41,081 bases of DNA from Prevotellaceae bacterium (GCA_028723455.1 JAQYEW010000018.1:1-41081); one strand, 5' to 3'; counted from the first letter of the stretch, positions 15,425 through 25,076 are shown. Notes: a model not told the origin generated them from the letters alone. A program made the numbers and translations.

Positions 15425-16351
15425 TCATTCCAAAGCAGGCGCACGGAAGCATCGGAGCGAATCGTCCAACTGCTGCGCACTGCTCGCTCCTACCAGCACG
15501 CTGGTTACAGCCTTTTGCTTTAGTACCCAGCTGAGAGCGCATTGTGCCAACGTATGGTTTGCCTGCTCCGCCTGAGCGTTCCAACGACGCAAGCGTTCCA
15601 AGAGTTCCGGCGTAAGCGCATCGTGCTTGAGGAAATGTTCACGCGACATACGTGAACCCTCGGGCACGGTGCCGCTCAGATAGCGGTCCGTAAGCAATCC
15701 CTGCGCCAAAGGCGAGAAAGCAATAAAGCCCAGGCCCTCGCGCTCGCAAAGGTCCAGAATGCCCTCCTCCTGCGGCGAACGATCCAAAAGGTTCAAACGA
15801 CCTTGGTAAATCAAGGGAGGAACATCGCGACTGCGCAGGTAATCAATGGCATATTTCGTAGCCTCCAAGGGCCAGCGAGAGATGCCAATATACAAGGCCT
15901 TGCCTTGGCGGACAATATCCACAAGTGCTTGCAACGTCTCGTCCATCGGGGTAAGGGGGTCGTAACGATGGGAATAGAAGATGTCCACATAGTCCACTCC
16001 CATACGTTTGAGGCTCTGGTCCAAGCTTGCCATAAGGCTCTTGCGGCTGCCCCAGTTGCCGTATGGCCCTTGCCACATCTCGTAGCCTGCCTTTGTGCTT
16101 AGCAACAGCTCGTCGCGGTGAGTCGCAAGGTCCTGATGCAGGATGCGTCCCAAGGTCTGCTCGGCACTGCCCGGCGGAGGGCCATAGTTGTTCGCCAGAT
16201 CCAAATGAACGATTCCACGCTCGAAAGCGTGCAGAACAATGCCGCGTGCGCGATCATAATCGTCCTCCGCTCCGAAATTATGCCACAGACCCAAACTAAC
16301 ACGAGGCAGCAGGATGCCGCTGCGTCCACAACGTTCAAATTGCATTTCCAT
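15425..16351 (-). CDS. Aldo/keto reductase, YghZ/GAP-reductase-like
   Basis: A 308-residue NADPH-dependent (beta/alpha)8 reductase. The catalytic tetrad is visible: Asp and Tyr in HLDLANNYGP, Lys in LLLSTKAG and His in FYSHRYDP. The ANNYGPPPGSAE signature and overall pattern match the YghZ/Gpr group, which reduces aldehydes such as L-glyceraldehyde 3-phosphate and methylglyoxal; the substrate here is inferred. ATG 16351 is the preferred start (16345 is also possible); the frame extending to 16615 overlaps the divergent gene. A near-consensus TAACTTCG box lies upstream at 16378-16385 on the minus strand. Its stop codon directly abuts that of sdaA. Confidence 0.9.
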   Translation of the reverse strand: MEMQFERCGRSGILLPRVSLGLWHNFGAEDDYDRARGIVLHAFERGIVHLDLANNYGPPPGSAEQTLGRILHQDLATHRDELLLSTKAGYEMWQGPYGNWGSRKSLMASLDQSLKRMGVDYVDIFYSHRYDPLTPMDETLQALVDIVRQGKALYIGISRWPLEATKYAIDYLRSRDVPPLIYQGRLNLLDRSPQEEGILDLCEREGLGFIAFSPLAQGLLTDRYLSGTVPEGSRMSREHFLKHDALTPELLERLRRWNAQAEQANHTLAQCALSWVLKQKAVTSVLVGASSAQQLDDSLRCFRAPALE

Positions 16352-16465
16352 AGCTTTGTTTCTTGAGTTATCCACCACGAAGTTAAAGAAAAGCAGAGAA
16401 AAGAGATCAAAAATTGCGTTTCTTTTTGTATCTTTACACGCTAAACTAAAAGAAACACCAAATAA

Positions 16466-17959
16466 ATGAGAAAATCGCTTTCCCTTTTCCTCCTTGTCTT
16501 TTTCTTTGTAAAGCTTGGCGTACACGCTCAGCAAAACCCCAAACGTGAATTCCGCGGAGCATGGATCCAATGCGTCAACAACCAATTTCAAGGTTTGGGA
16601 CGCGACCGTATGCAAGAAACGCTAACATACCAACTGGACGAGCTGCAACGCACCGGTATCAACACCATCATTTTCCAAGTACGTGCCGAAGGCGATGCAC
16701 TGTACCCCAGTGCTTACGAACCTTGGAGCCGGTTTCTTACAGGACGTCAGGGTGTTGCCCCCGCGCCCTATTGGGATCCCCTTGCCTGGATGATTCAGGA
16801 AGCCCACAAGCGAGGCATGGAACTACATGCGTGGATCAATCCCTTCCGTGCCAAGACGAAAGGAACGCCTGCGCTCACCAGTCCCTATTATAACGCCCAT
16901 CCCGACCGTTTCTTTGAATACGACGGCCTGTGGATCTTTGACCCTGCCATCCCCGAAAACCGCGACTACATCTGCTTCATCGTACAGGACATTATCAGCC
17001 GTTACGACGTGGATGGTCTGCATATCGACGATTATTTCTATCCCTATCCTGTGGCTGGTCTGCCAATCCCGGACAGCCACAGCTATCAGCGTTATGGCCA
17101 AGGACAAAACATCCAGGACTGGCGACGCCAGAACGTAAACACATTCATGAAACAGCTCTCGCAGACCATTCGCCAAACAAAACCTTGGGTAAAGTTCAGC
17201 GTAAGTCCATTTGGCATCTACCGCAATCAAAAGAGCGATCCCGCAGGCAGCCGCACGAATGGATTGCAAAACTATGATGATTTGTATGCCGACATTCTCC
17301 TGTGGGTACGCGAGGGTTGGGTGGATCTGAACATCCCACAGATCTATTGGCAGATAGGTCATCCTGCGGCCGACTATGAGGAACTGATTCGTTGGTGGAA
17401 CGAGCATGCTCCACAACGTCCCCTGATTGTTGGTCAGGACGTAGAACGCACCGTTAAATACGCTGCCACAGACGGCAGCGGCGCAACGCAAACCTTGCAG
17501 AAATACAACCTGCAACGCCGTATGCCCAACGTGGCAGGCAGCTGTCAGTGGTATGCCAAAGCTTGCGTAGACAATCCGCAAGGCTATGCCACCACCCTTC
17601 GCCAGACCTTCCACAGCACCATCGCCCTGCAACCGGAGATGCCTTGGATAGACAAGAAGGCACCTCGCAAGGTACGTGGAATCAAGCTGCTTTGGACCCA
17701 AGACGGCCCCATTCTGATGTGGCGCGTTCCCCGTCGAAATAAGAAAGAAATGCAAACAGCCCGAAAGTATGTGGTCTATCGTTTTGCCAAGGGACAGCAA
17801 CAAGACTTAGGCAATCCCGCCAATATCCATGCAATTACGACGCAGCCTTTCCTCAAGCTGAACTACGAAGGTGGCAAACAGCAGTGGACATACGTCGTTA
17901 CCGCCCTGGACCGTCTGCAAAACGAAAGCAAGGGCAAGAAGAAAACTATTCGTTTATGA
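16466..17959 (+). CDS. Secreted GHL10-family glycoside hydrolase (DigH/YngK-like)
   Basis: A 497-residue exported protein with signal peptide (residues 1-21, ending VHAQQ). Residues about 28-340 form a glycosyl hydrolase-like 10 (PF02638) TIM barrel with REFRGAWIQC, INTIIFQVRAEGDALYPS, an ELHAWINPFR segment and DGLHIDDYFYPYP carrying the likely acidic catalytic residues. The C-terminal 100 residues resemble a fibronectin III-like beta domain. Relatives such as E. coli DigH cut peptidoglycan strands lacking stem peptides, so an envelope-remodelling role is likely. A weak TATCTTTA -7 box lies at 16429-16436. Its TGA overlaps the uvrA ATG (ATGA, 17956-17959). Confidence 0.87.
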   Translation: MRKSLSLFLLVFFFVKLGVHAQQNPKREFRGAWIQCVNNQFQGLGRDRMQETLTYQLDELQRTGINTIIFQVRAEGDALYPSAYEPWSRFLTGRQGVAPAPYWDPLAWMIQEAHKRGMELHAWINPFRAKTKGTPALTSPYYNAHPDRFFEYDGLWIFDPAIPENRDYICFIVQDIISRYDVDGLHIDDYFYPYPVAGLPIPDSHSYQRYGQGQNIQDWRRQNVNTFMKQLSQTIRQTKPWVKFSVSPFGIYRNQKSDPAGSRTNGLQNYDDLYADILLWVREGWVDLNIPQIYWQIGHPAADYEELIRWWNEHAPQRPLIVGQDVERTVKYAATDGSGATQTLQKYNLQRRMPNVAGSCQWYAKACVDNPQGYATTLRQTFHSTIALQPEMPWIDKKAPRKVRGIKLLWTQDGPILMWRVPRRNKKEMQTARKYVVYRFAKGQQQDLGNPANIHAITTQPFLKLNYEGGKQQWTYVVTALDRLQNESKGKKKTIRL

Positions 17960-20796
17960 CCGCCAAGAAGCAAGATAAAACGATTCGCCTGACAGCCCCC
18001 GACAGTATTGTAGTGAAGGGAGCACGGGTGAACAACCTCAAAAACATTGATGTAGAGATACCGCGAGGCAAGCTTGTGGTAATTACCGGACTGAGCGGTT
18101 CGGGAAAAAGTTCGCTGGCATTTGACACCCTGTATGCCGAAGGACAACGCCGCTACGTCGAAAGCCTGTCGGCCTATGCCCGCCAATTTCTGGGACGCAT
18201 GGGCAAGCCCGAGTGCGACTATATCCATGGTTTGCCACCCGCCATCGCCATCGAACAGAAAGTTAGTTCGCGCAATCCGCGCAGCACCGTTGGCACCAGC
18301 ACGGAAATATACGAGTATCTGCGCCTACTCTTCGCTCGCATAGGGCATACCATTAGCCCCATTAGCGGACAGGAGGTAAAGAAGCATACCATTTCAGATG
18401 TTGTGGACTGTATGCTCCAATACAGTGCCGGCACACGTTTTTTGGTACTTTGCCCCACAAAGAGTTCTCCGGAAACCCTTATCCAGCAAGGTTTTACCCG
18501 TATAGAAGTAAATGGTGAAACGATGATGCTGGCGGATTACCGTCCCCAGGAGGATGACGAACGGCTATTGGTGGTAGACCGCATGACAGCTGGTCCTGAC
18601 AAAGACAATGTGGCCCGCTTGGCGGACTCGGCGGAAACAGCCTTTCAAGAAGGTATGGGCGAAATGATGTTGCGCTTCCTCCCCGCCGGCATCACACACC
18701 AATTCTCCACGCGCTTTGAAATGGATGGCATGCAGTTCGAAGAACCGACAGACCAGTTGTTTTCTTTTAACAGTCCCCTTGGCGCATGCCCTGAATGCCA
18801 AGGATTTGGTTCTGTTATAGGTATCGACGAACACCTTGTCATTCCCGACACCACACGCAGCGTCTACGACGGTGCCGTACAGTGTTGGAGGGGCGAAAAG
18901 TTAGGAGAATGGAAGACATGGTTCGTGCGGCTGAACGCCAAACGCGGTTTTCCCGTCCACAAACCTTACTACGAACTTACGCAGCCGGAAAAGGATTGGC
19001 TGTGGCACGGCACCTTTCCCAAGACCCTGAGCGCAGAACAGAAAGCCTTGCAGTCCGAGGAAATAGAATGGGGTCTGATGAGCATTGATGCCTTTTTCAA
19101 GAGTCTGCAAGAGGCGCAATACAAGATTCAGAATCGCGTGATGCTGGCTCGCTACAGAGGCAAGACGACCTGCCCCAAATGTCATGGGACACGATTAAGG
19201 CCCGAAGCACAATATGTACAGATTGCCGGACGGAACATTTCGGACCTTGTAGACATGTCCGTCAAGGACCTGCAGCAGTGGTTCAACGACCTTCAACTTT
19301 CGGATCACGAGGAACAGGTGGCAAAGCGTATCCTGACGGAGATTCGTTCCCGGTTGCAATTCCTGATGGACGTCGGTCTTAGTTACCTGACGTTAAACCG
19401 CCTGAGCAACAGTCTCTCAGGCGGTGAGAGTCAGCGCATCAACCTTGCCACGTCTTTGGGCAGTAGTCTCGTGGGCAGTCTCTATATCCTGGACGAGCCA
19501 AGCATCGGCCTTCACAGTCGCGACACGCAACGCCTGATAGGAGTGCTCAGACAACTGCGCGACGCAGGCAATACGGTCGTGGTCGTGGAACATGACGAGG
19601 AAGTGATGCGCGCCGCCGATTGGATTATAGACATCGGCCCCGAAGCAGGCCGCCACGGCGGACAGGTAGTGTTCCAAGGTGTGCCGCCCACTCCCGAACA
19701 AAAAACCGCCGGCACGGCGATTTGTTCCCACACCTTCGATTTCCTCACCGGCCTGGATACCATCCCTGTGCCTCGTAGCCGACGTCCCTGGAACCGCAGC
19801 ATCAATATCAAAGGTGCCAGGGCCAACAACCTTAAGGGGATAGATGTCTGCTTCCCTTTGAACGTAATGACCTGCGTTACGGGTGTCAGCGGAAGCGGCA
19901 AGAGTACGCTGGTGAACAGCATCCTCTACCGCGCCATGAAGCGTAACATGGACCAAGCCTGCGACCTGCCTGGCGAATACCAAGCCATAGGAGGCGACAT
20001 GGATGCTGTTCAAGCTATCGAGTTTGTTGACCAAAATCCTATCGGAAAGAGTTCGCGTTCAAATCCCGTTACCTACGTCAAGGCGTGGGACGAGATACGT
20101 AACCTATTGGCTGTTCAGAAACAAAGTAAGGCCATGGGCTTCACACCGGCCTATTTCAGCTTTAACACGGATGGGGGACGCTGCGAAGAATGTAAGGGCG
20201 AAGGGACCGTTACCGTTGAGATGCAGTTCATGGCAGATCTGCACCTTACCTGCGAATCGTGCCATGGCAAACGTTTCAAGCCCGAAATTTTGGAGATTAG
20301 TGTTGCGGACAAGAACGTCTACGACATTCTGAACATGACCGTCAATCAAGCCATTGAATTCTTCACTGAGGCGAAACAGGAGAAGATCGTACGCCGTCTG
20401 CGCCCCTTACAAGACGTGGGTCTGGGCTACATCAAATTGGGACAAAGTTCAAGCACACTAAGCGGCGGCGAGAACCAACGTGTAAAACTGGCCTACTATT
20501 TAAGCCAGGAAAAACAGGTTCCTACACTCTTTATCTTTGACGAACCCACGACAGGTCTGCATTTCCACGACATCAAAAAGTTGCTTAAAAGCTTTGAAAT
20601 GCTTATCTCTCACGGCCACACCATCGTTATCATCGAGCATAACCTGGATGTCATCAAAAGTGCCGACCACGTGATTGACATCGGCCCGGAAGGCGGCAGC
20701 GAGGGCGGGCGTGTCTTATGCGCCGGCACACCAGAGATGGTAGCTGCGTGTCGCGAAAGCTACACCGGACAATTATTAAGAGAAAAACTAAACTAA
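17956..20796 (+). CDS. uvrA: Excinuclease ABC subunit A
   Basis: A 946-residue damage-recognition ATPase of nucleotide excision repair that works with UvrB and UvrC. It has two ABC modules: Walker A GLSGSGKSS near residue 45 with signature LSGGESQR near 486, and Walker A GVSGSGKST near 643 with signature LSGGENQR near 835. Zinc-binding cysteine pairs appear as CPEC (about 278) and CPKC (about 406) in the first module and CEEC (about 742) and CESC (about 765) in the second. Length is normal. ATG 17956 gives the normal N-terminus and overlaps the stop of the glycosidase gene; the frame extending to 17884 lies within that gene. Confidence 0.96.
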   Translation: MTAKKQDKTIRLTAPDSIVVKGARVNNLKNIDVEIPRGKLVVITGLSGSGKSSLAFDTLYAEGQRRYVESLSAYARQFLGRMGKPECDYIHGLPPAIAIEQKVSSRNPRSTVGTSTEIYEYLRLLFARIGHTISPISGQEVKKHTISDVVDCMLQYSAGTRFLVLCPTKSSPETLIQQGFTRIEVNGETMMLADYRPQEDDERLLVVDRMTAGPDKDNVARLADSAETAFQEGMGEMMLRFLPAGITHQFSTRFEMDGMQFEEPTDQLFSFNSPLGACPECQGFGSVIGIDEHLVIPDTTRSVYDGAVQCWRGEKLGEWKTWFVRLNAKRGFPVHKPYYELTQPEKDWLWHGTFPKTLSAEQKALQSEEIEWGLMSIDAFFKSLQEAQYKIQNRVMLARYRGKTTCPKCHGTRLRPEAQYVQIAGRNISDLVDMSVKDLQQWFNDLQLSDHEEQVAKRILTEIRSRLQFLMDVGLSYLTLNRLSNSLSGGESQRINLATSLGSSLVGSLYILDEPSIGLHSRDTQRLIGVLRQLRDAGNTVVVVEHDEEVMRAADWIIDIGPEAGRHGGQVVFQGVPPTPEQKTAGTAICSHTFDFLTGLDTIPVPRSRRPWNRSINIKGARANNLKGIDVCFPLNVMTCVTGVSGSGKSTLVNSILYRAMKRNMDQACDLPGEYQAIGGDMDAVQAIEFVDQNPIGKSSRSNPVTYVKAWDEIRNLLAVQKQSKAMGFTPAYFSFNTDGGRCEECKGEGTVTVEMQFMADLHLTCESCHGKRFKPEILEISVADKNVYDILNMTVNQAIEFFTEAKQEKIVRRLRPLQDVGLGYIKLGQSSSTLSGGENQRVKLAYYLSQEKQVPTLFIFDEPTTGLHFHDIKKLLKSFEMLISHGHTIVIIEHNLDVIKSADHVIDIGPEGGSEGGRVLCAGTPEMVAACRESYTGQLLREKLN

Positions 20797-20800
20797 TACG

Positions 20801-22294
20801 ATGAGAAAGTTCTTTGTCTTGTTATGTATGCTGCCATTGGCAGCACAGGCGCAATGGTCTCGGCTGACCCAGGACATCAGCTACCGTGCCTCGCTAACGG
20901 GAACGACAGGCAGCAGCGACGTTGCGCCGTTCTGGTTCACATCGAATCGCTACGGCCTGGCGACCTCGGAACCGAGCAGCCTCTTGTTGCGGGCGGACAT
21001 ACAGCGTTCGGCCGAAGCGGACAGCCTGCGCAAGTGGCGCGTGGGCTATGGGCTGAGTGCGGCAACGGCTGTAAACTTTGACTCCAAGTTTGTATTGCAA
21101 CAGCTCTTCGCCGATGTTCAGTACAAGGCAATCCGACTGAGCATGGGAATGAAGGAGCGACCCATGGAATTGAAGAACCAAGCCCTAAGCAGCGGTGCCC
21201 TGACAAGCGGTATCAATGCACGTCCCATTCCCCAGATACGTCTTGAATTACCGGAATTCTGGTCTGTCCCTGGCACCAAAGACTGGCTGGCATTGAAAGC
21301 ACATATAGCATACGGTGCATTTACGGACAACAAATGGCAACGGGAACATCAGGGCGTGAACGGACATTATGCCGCCAACGTACTTTATCACAGCAAAGCG
21401 GGCTTTCTGAAGATTGGCAACGAGAGTGCCTTTCCCCTGAGCCTGACGGGCGGATTGGAAATGTACACTCAGTTTGGCGGCGAGGCTTGGAACGTAGATC
21501 GCCGTGGCGATGACACTTCAGACTTCGACGCTACGCATGTAAAAATGGGGCACGGGCTAAGTCAATTCATTGATGCCACCCTAATGAAAGGAAGCGATGC
21601 CGCCGACGGTGATTACAAAAATGCCTCGGGCAACCAATTAGGTTCGTGGCATCTGCGGCTGGACTACACTAGCAAGGGATGGAAAGCGGCAGCCTACGCC
21701 GAACATTTTTTTGAGGACCACAGCCAGCTCTTCTGGCAATATGGCTGGAAGGACATGCTCTATGGACTGGAAATCGGACTTCCCTCAAACCGATTCCTCA
21801 GTGGCCTTGTCTATGAACATTTGCGCACGACAGACCAAAGCGGGAGCATCTATCACGACAAGACCACCTTCCTACCCGACCAGATAAGCGGAAGAGACGA
21901 ATACTACAATCACGGCACCTACACCGGTTGGCACCACGCCGGTATGGCGATGGGCACCCCACTGCTGGTCAGCCCCATCTACAATGGCAATCACATCTAT
22001 TTCCTGCACAACCGTATTACAGCTCACCACATCGGTCTGAATGGCAACCCCACCTCCAGGCTTGCCTGGCGCATACTCTACACCCACGAAAAGAGTCTGG
22101 GCACATACAGATTTCCACTCACCGACCCACAGCATGCTGATTATCTGCTCGCTGAGGTGGACTATCAACCTAAACAAGTACCTGGACTTCGCATCAAAGC
22201 CAGTTACGGCATGAACAAAGGAAAACTCTTGGGCGAGAGCCATGGTGCCATGCTCACCGTAGCATATAGTGGATGGATGAATCACAGAAAATAA
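20801..22294 (+). CDS. Wzi-like capsule-assembly outer-membrane protein
   Basis: A 497-residue protein with signal peptide (MRKFFVLLCMLPLAAQA, then QW) and a long run of amphipathic beta-strands. Residues such as DVAPFWFTSNRYGL and a GMKERPMEL segment fit the capsule assembly protein Wzi family (PF14052), outer-membrane beta-barrels that help anchor surface polysaccharide. The C-terminal strand is aromatic (VAYSGWMNHRK). It starts 4 bases after uvrA and is followed by a lipoprotein gene 1 base later. It lies close to the exopolysaccharide locus (22740-34086) but on the opposite strand, which supports a shared role. Confidence 0.82.
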   Translation: MRKFFVLLCMLPLAAQAQWSRLTQDISYRASLTGTTGSSDVAPFWFTSNRYGLATSEPSSLLLRADIQRSAEADSLRKWRVGYGLSAATAVNFDSKFVLQQLFADVQYKAIRLSMGMKERPMELKNQALSSGALTSGINARPIPQIRLELPEFWSVPGTKDWLALKAHIAYGAFTDNKWQREHQGVNGHYAANVLYHSKAGFLKIGNESAFPLSLTGGLEMYTQFGGEAWNVDRRGDDTSDFDATHVKMGHGLSQFIDATLMKGSDAADGDYKNASGNQLGSWHLRLDYTSKGWKAAAYAEHFFEDHSQLFWQYGWKDMLYGLEIGLPSNRFLSGLVYEHLRTTDQSGSIYHDKTTFLPDQISGRDEYYNHGTYTGWHHAGMAMGTPLLVSPIYNGNHIYFLHNRITAHHIGLNGNPTSRLAWRILYTHEKSLGTYRFPLTDPQHADYLLAEVDYQPKQVPGLRIKASYGMNKGKLLGESHGAMLTVAYSGWMNHRK

Positions 22295-22295
22295 A

Positions 22296-22712
22296 ATGAA
22301 GATGAAACACGCAATATCATTTCTGCTTTGCCTGGGGCTATTGCTTTCCGCCTGTGAAAACAAACGCGACGACAATGGCGATCTGGGTGGCATGTGGCAA
22401 ATGACCCTGTGGACAAATGCTCAAGGAGATACATTGGCCACCAACCAAACAGGTATCTACTACCATTTTCAACTGAACGTGATGAAGGTACAACGCCAAC
22501 ATCTCAACTACTACCTCATGCGCTTTGCCCACAAGGAAGACAGCCTCCTCGTGGGCACTACCTTCGCACAGCCCTTCGACAGCATTGTAAGCCACGACAA
22601 ACTGGCTCCCTATGGCGTTCCCGCCGACGGACGCTTTCGCATTGACGCACTCAACGATAGTCGCATGCAATTATCCGGCTCATCAGGCGTGCTGCAATTC
22701 CGCAAGTACTGA
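22296..22712 (+). CDS. Small lipocalin-like lipoprotein
   Basis: A 138-residue lipoprotein. The signal peptide ends in a lipobox (LLLSAC, Cys at residue 20), followed by a charged linker (ENKRDDNGD). The mature domain opens GGMWQMTLWTN and continues with alternating strands to a final LQFRKY, the layout of small lipocalin-like Bacteroidales lipoproteins. The two Asp at residues 26-27 do not sit directly after Cys, so they give no sorting rule I trust; the membrane side is uncertain. It starts one base after the stop of the Wzi-like gene and is probably co-translated. It converges with the last glycosyltransferase gene 27 bases later. Confidence 0.72.
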   Translation: MKMKHAISFLLCLGLLLSACENKRDDNGDLGGMWQMTLWTNAQGDTLATNQTGIYYHFQLNVMKVQRQHLNYYLMRFAHKEDSLLVGTTFAQPFDSIVSHDKLAPYGVPADGRFRIDALNDSRMQLSGSSGVLQFRKY

Positions 22713-22739
22713 ACGGGGTGAAAGTTTGTGTCGAAAACC

Positions 22740-23507
22740 CTAAATCAATGCCTTGCGGAGAGCGTGAAAGGCATAGAAGAAATAATAATAGGCAGAGCGT
22801 AAGATGCCTATGTTCTCCACCTTACGATAGATGTGCCACTGCCAAAACAACACCTTCAGCTTGTCGCTCGACACACTGTGCTTACGCACACGATAAAGCG
22901 CCGTTACGGTACTCGTGCTGCGTGCAATGTAACCACTTTTAAGCACGGAGAGCCAGAAGGCATAATCCTCGTGATGAACCCCCGTAAAATAATGTTTGCC
23001 AACCTTGCGGACATCAAAAATGCCCGTCAGGTTGCCAATCACATTACTGTAAAGCAACTGCTGGTAATTTGTCTTGCGCGGTGCGGATACGATACGGGCA
23101 CTGCGCTCTCCTTCTTCATTAACTTTTTCGTAGTCGGAATAAACAACGGCCGTACGCTCATCGCGATGAAAGACCACCAACTGTTGGCGCAACTTTTCCC
23201 GCAACCAGATATCATCACTGTCCAAGAAAGCAATAAACTCGCCCCTGGCTTGCTGGATACCATAATTACGGGGAGCATAGGGCATACCCACCGGGGTAGG
23301 ATTGACAAGTAAGTGGACACGCGGGTCGCGGGCCGCATAGGCACGGACCACATCACACGAACTGTCCGAGCTTCCGTCATCCACAACCAACAGCTCCCAA
23401 TGCGGGTAAGTTTGTCCGATAACCGACTCTATGGCCTTACCCACAAAACGCTCGCTGTTATACATGGGCATGATAACCGAGATAAGGGGTTGTCCGTGCT
23501 TTGTCAT
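22740..23507 (-). CDS. Family 2 glycosyltransferase (last gene of the polysaccharide locus)
   Basis: A 255-residue GT-A fold enzyme: ISVIMPMYNSERFVGKAIES at the start, VVDDGSSDSS for nucleotide binding, FLDSDDIWL as the DxD metal site and HHEDYAFWLSVL as the acceptor-side ED motif. No transmembrane helices, though the C-terminus is aromatic and basic (YYYFFYAFHALRKALI) and may touch the membrane. The sugar is not predictable. The gene is separated from the previous glycosyltransferase by 101 bases holding a TATCTTTG box (23542-23549), so it may have its own promoter. Confidence 0.9.
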   Translation of the reverse strand: MTKHGQPLISVIMPMYNSERFVGKAIESVIGQTYPHWELLVVDDGSSDSSCDVVRAYAARDPRVHLLVNPTPVGMPYAPRNYGIQQARGEFIAFLDSDDIWLREKLRQQLVVFHRDERTAVVYSDYEKVNEEGERSARIVSAPRKTNYQQLLYSNVIGNLTGIFDVRKVGKHYFTGVHHEDYAFWLSVLKSGYIARSTSTVTALYRVRKHSVSSDKLKVLFWQWHIYRKVENIGILRSAYYYFFYAFHALRKALI

Positions 23508-23541
23508 ATTTTAGCTACGTTTTTCTTCAGCATACTATCTA

Positions 23542-23549
23542 CAAAGATA
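23542..23549 (-). promoter_or_regulatory. Possible internal promoter in the polysaccharide locus
   Basis: TATCTTTG on the minus strand matches the -7 box and lies 35 bases before the start of the 23507-22740 gene. The -33 position has only T-rich sequence, with no TTTG at 19-21 bases. Confidence 0.4.
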
Positions 23550-23608
23550 ATGTAAAGAAAGCACAAAAAAGACACAAAAAGACATTTATTCTTGTCAGAT
23601 TCTTAATA

Positions 23609-24343
23609 TCATGTGTTTGCAAAGCAACGTTTTGCTAACTGAACAAGCAAATAGAGACGATATTTGACCTTGAACCAGACGGTTGTAATATTCTTCTGTT
23701 TGGTTGCGAGAGATGTATTACAATCATGGCGGCGAAAGAGAATTTGGGGTGAGGGAACGTATGACATACGGTAATAAAGCATACCGACCAAGGCAAGCCA
23801 GTTGTCATGCGAAGCCTTCCGGTCACATTCCGGAAATGGCAAAGCACGCTCCAGCACACTACGGCGAAAAGCCATACAACAACCCAGATAACCAAATCTA
23901 ACCAGATTGTTCAGGAAACCCTGCCTGGAACCATAGAATTCCCAGAACGAGGGATGAAGCACCTTCAAATGCTTATCTACGACACAAGCGTCGGTAATGA
24001 CAAAGTCGCTTTGCCGAAGTGCTTGCATACAGGTTTGCACCTTCGTGGGCAACCATACATCATCCTGATCACAAAGGAATATATAATCACCCTTGGCATG
24101 ACGCAAAGCATTTTCGAAGTTGGGCGTATAGCCACGACGGCCCGTATTGCAAACCACCCTTATCTGAGGATGATTCAGCGATTCTATCACACTGAGTGTT
24201 GTGTCAGCCGAACCGTCATCGCTAATGATTATTTCATCTGAAGGAGAAAGCTGCGGGATGATGGACAACAGTTGCTCGCGTATGTATCGCTCACCGTTAT
24301 AGGTCGCCAGGCAAACGGAAATCATAGGAAATGTCATTTTCAT
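23609..24343 (-). CDS. Family 2 glycosyltransferase, rhamnosyltransferase-like
   Basis: A 244-residue GT-A enzyme with ISVCLATYNGERYIREQLLS, IISDDGSADTT, FLCDQDDVWLPTKV (DxD site) and KASHDNWLALVG. The order and wording of these motifs is typical of bacterial GT2 enzymes often annotated as rhamnosyltransferases; the donor sugar is inferred. ATG 24343 is chosen because it shares a base with the stop of the preceding acyltransferase (TAATG), a coupling junction; ATGs at 24337 and 24325 are alternatives. The hydrophobic C-terminal tail (YRLYLLVQLAKRCF) may bind the membrane. Confidence 0.88.
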   Translation of the reverse strand: MKMTFPMISVCLATYNGERYIREQLLSIIPQLSPSDEIIISDDGSADTTLSVIESLNHPQIRVVCNTGRRGYTPNFENALRHAKGDYIFLCDQDDVWLPTKVQTCMQALRQSDFVITDACVVDKHLKVLHPSFWEFYGSRQGFLNNLVRFGYLGCCMAFRRSVLERALPFPECDRKASHDNWLALVGMLYYRMSYVPSPQILFRRHDCNTSLATKQKNITTVWFKVKYRLYLLVQLAKRCFANT

Positions 24344-25056
24344 TAATACAATCTGCTGGTTTTCGCAGAAAACTGATAGGTGAGGTGCCGAGGACGTTCG
24401 TTCACCTTCCTTGCCGGCATTCCCGCAACAACGGAATATGGTGCTACGTCCTTGGTAACAACGCAACCGGCACAGCAAACAGCCCCTTCCCCAATGGTTA
24501 CGCCTGGCAAAACAATCACATTACTACCCAACCATACCCGGTTCCCGATACGCACCTTCGCGTTCCATTGGGCAGGAAGGAACTCCGGATTACGATGGTC
24601 GTGTTGCAGGGTATAGATGGAAACACGGGAAGAAACGCACACATTATCGCCAATCTCAAGCCCTCCCCTTGCATCCAGGATTACGTTATCACCGATGATG
24701 GTTCCTTTGCCTACGACGAGTTTTGTGGGCTGCCGGATTTCCGTTCTAAAATGAAACACGGCCTTAGGGCCGACTTCAGCTCCCAATAAGGCATAAATCC
24801 ACCGACGCACATGCCGGGATGGGAACTCCGCAACCTGAAACAACATGTATCGCTCCCAACCATAACGCATCCATCGCTCGAAAAGCACATAGGGAGCACA
24901 AAGAGCGAAGAGCAAAGGGTTGGGCTTTTGAGACGTCTGCTTCTGTTTTAGCCGCTTATTATTAAGTGCCTGAAAAGGGAGCAAGAGGGCTATAAGCACC
25001 CACTTGATATTTACAAGCAGCAAGACCAGAAGTATAGTAAATAAGATATTCTGCAT
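24343..25056 (-). CDS. Membrane-anchored left-handed beta-helix acyltransferase
   Basis: A 237-residue protein. An N-terminal hydrophobic helix (about 5-28, FTILLVLLLVNIKWVLIALLL) probably anchors it in the inner membrane. Residues about 90-220 carry hexapeptide repeats of the maltose/galactoside O-acetyltransferase type (IGDNVILDARGGLEIGDNV, IGNRVWLGSNVIVLPGVTIG, VVAGMPARKV) with the likely catalytic His in TLQHDHRNP. It should acetylate a sugar of the repeat unit. It starts 20 bases after the preceding acyltransferase gene ends and shares one base with the following glycosyltransferase. Confidence 0.88.
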   Translation of the reverse strand: MQNILFTILLVLLLVNIKWVLIALLLPFQALNNKRLKQKQTSQKPNPLLFALCAPYVLFERWMRYGWERYMLFQVAEFPSRHVRRWIYALLGAEVGPKAVFHFRTEIRQPTKLVVGKGTIIGDNVILDARGGLEIGDNVCVSSRVSIYTLQHDHRNPEFLPAQWNAKVRIGNRVWLGSNVIVLPGVTIGEGAVCCAGCVVTKDVAPYSVVAGMPARKVNERPRHLTYQFSAKTSRLY

Positions 25057-25076
25057 ACCGAGGTAAGATAACTATT

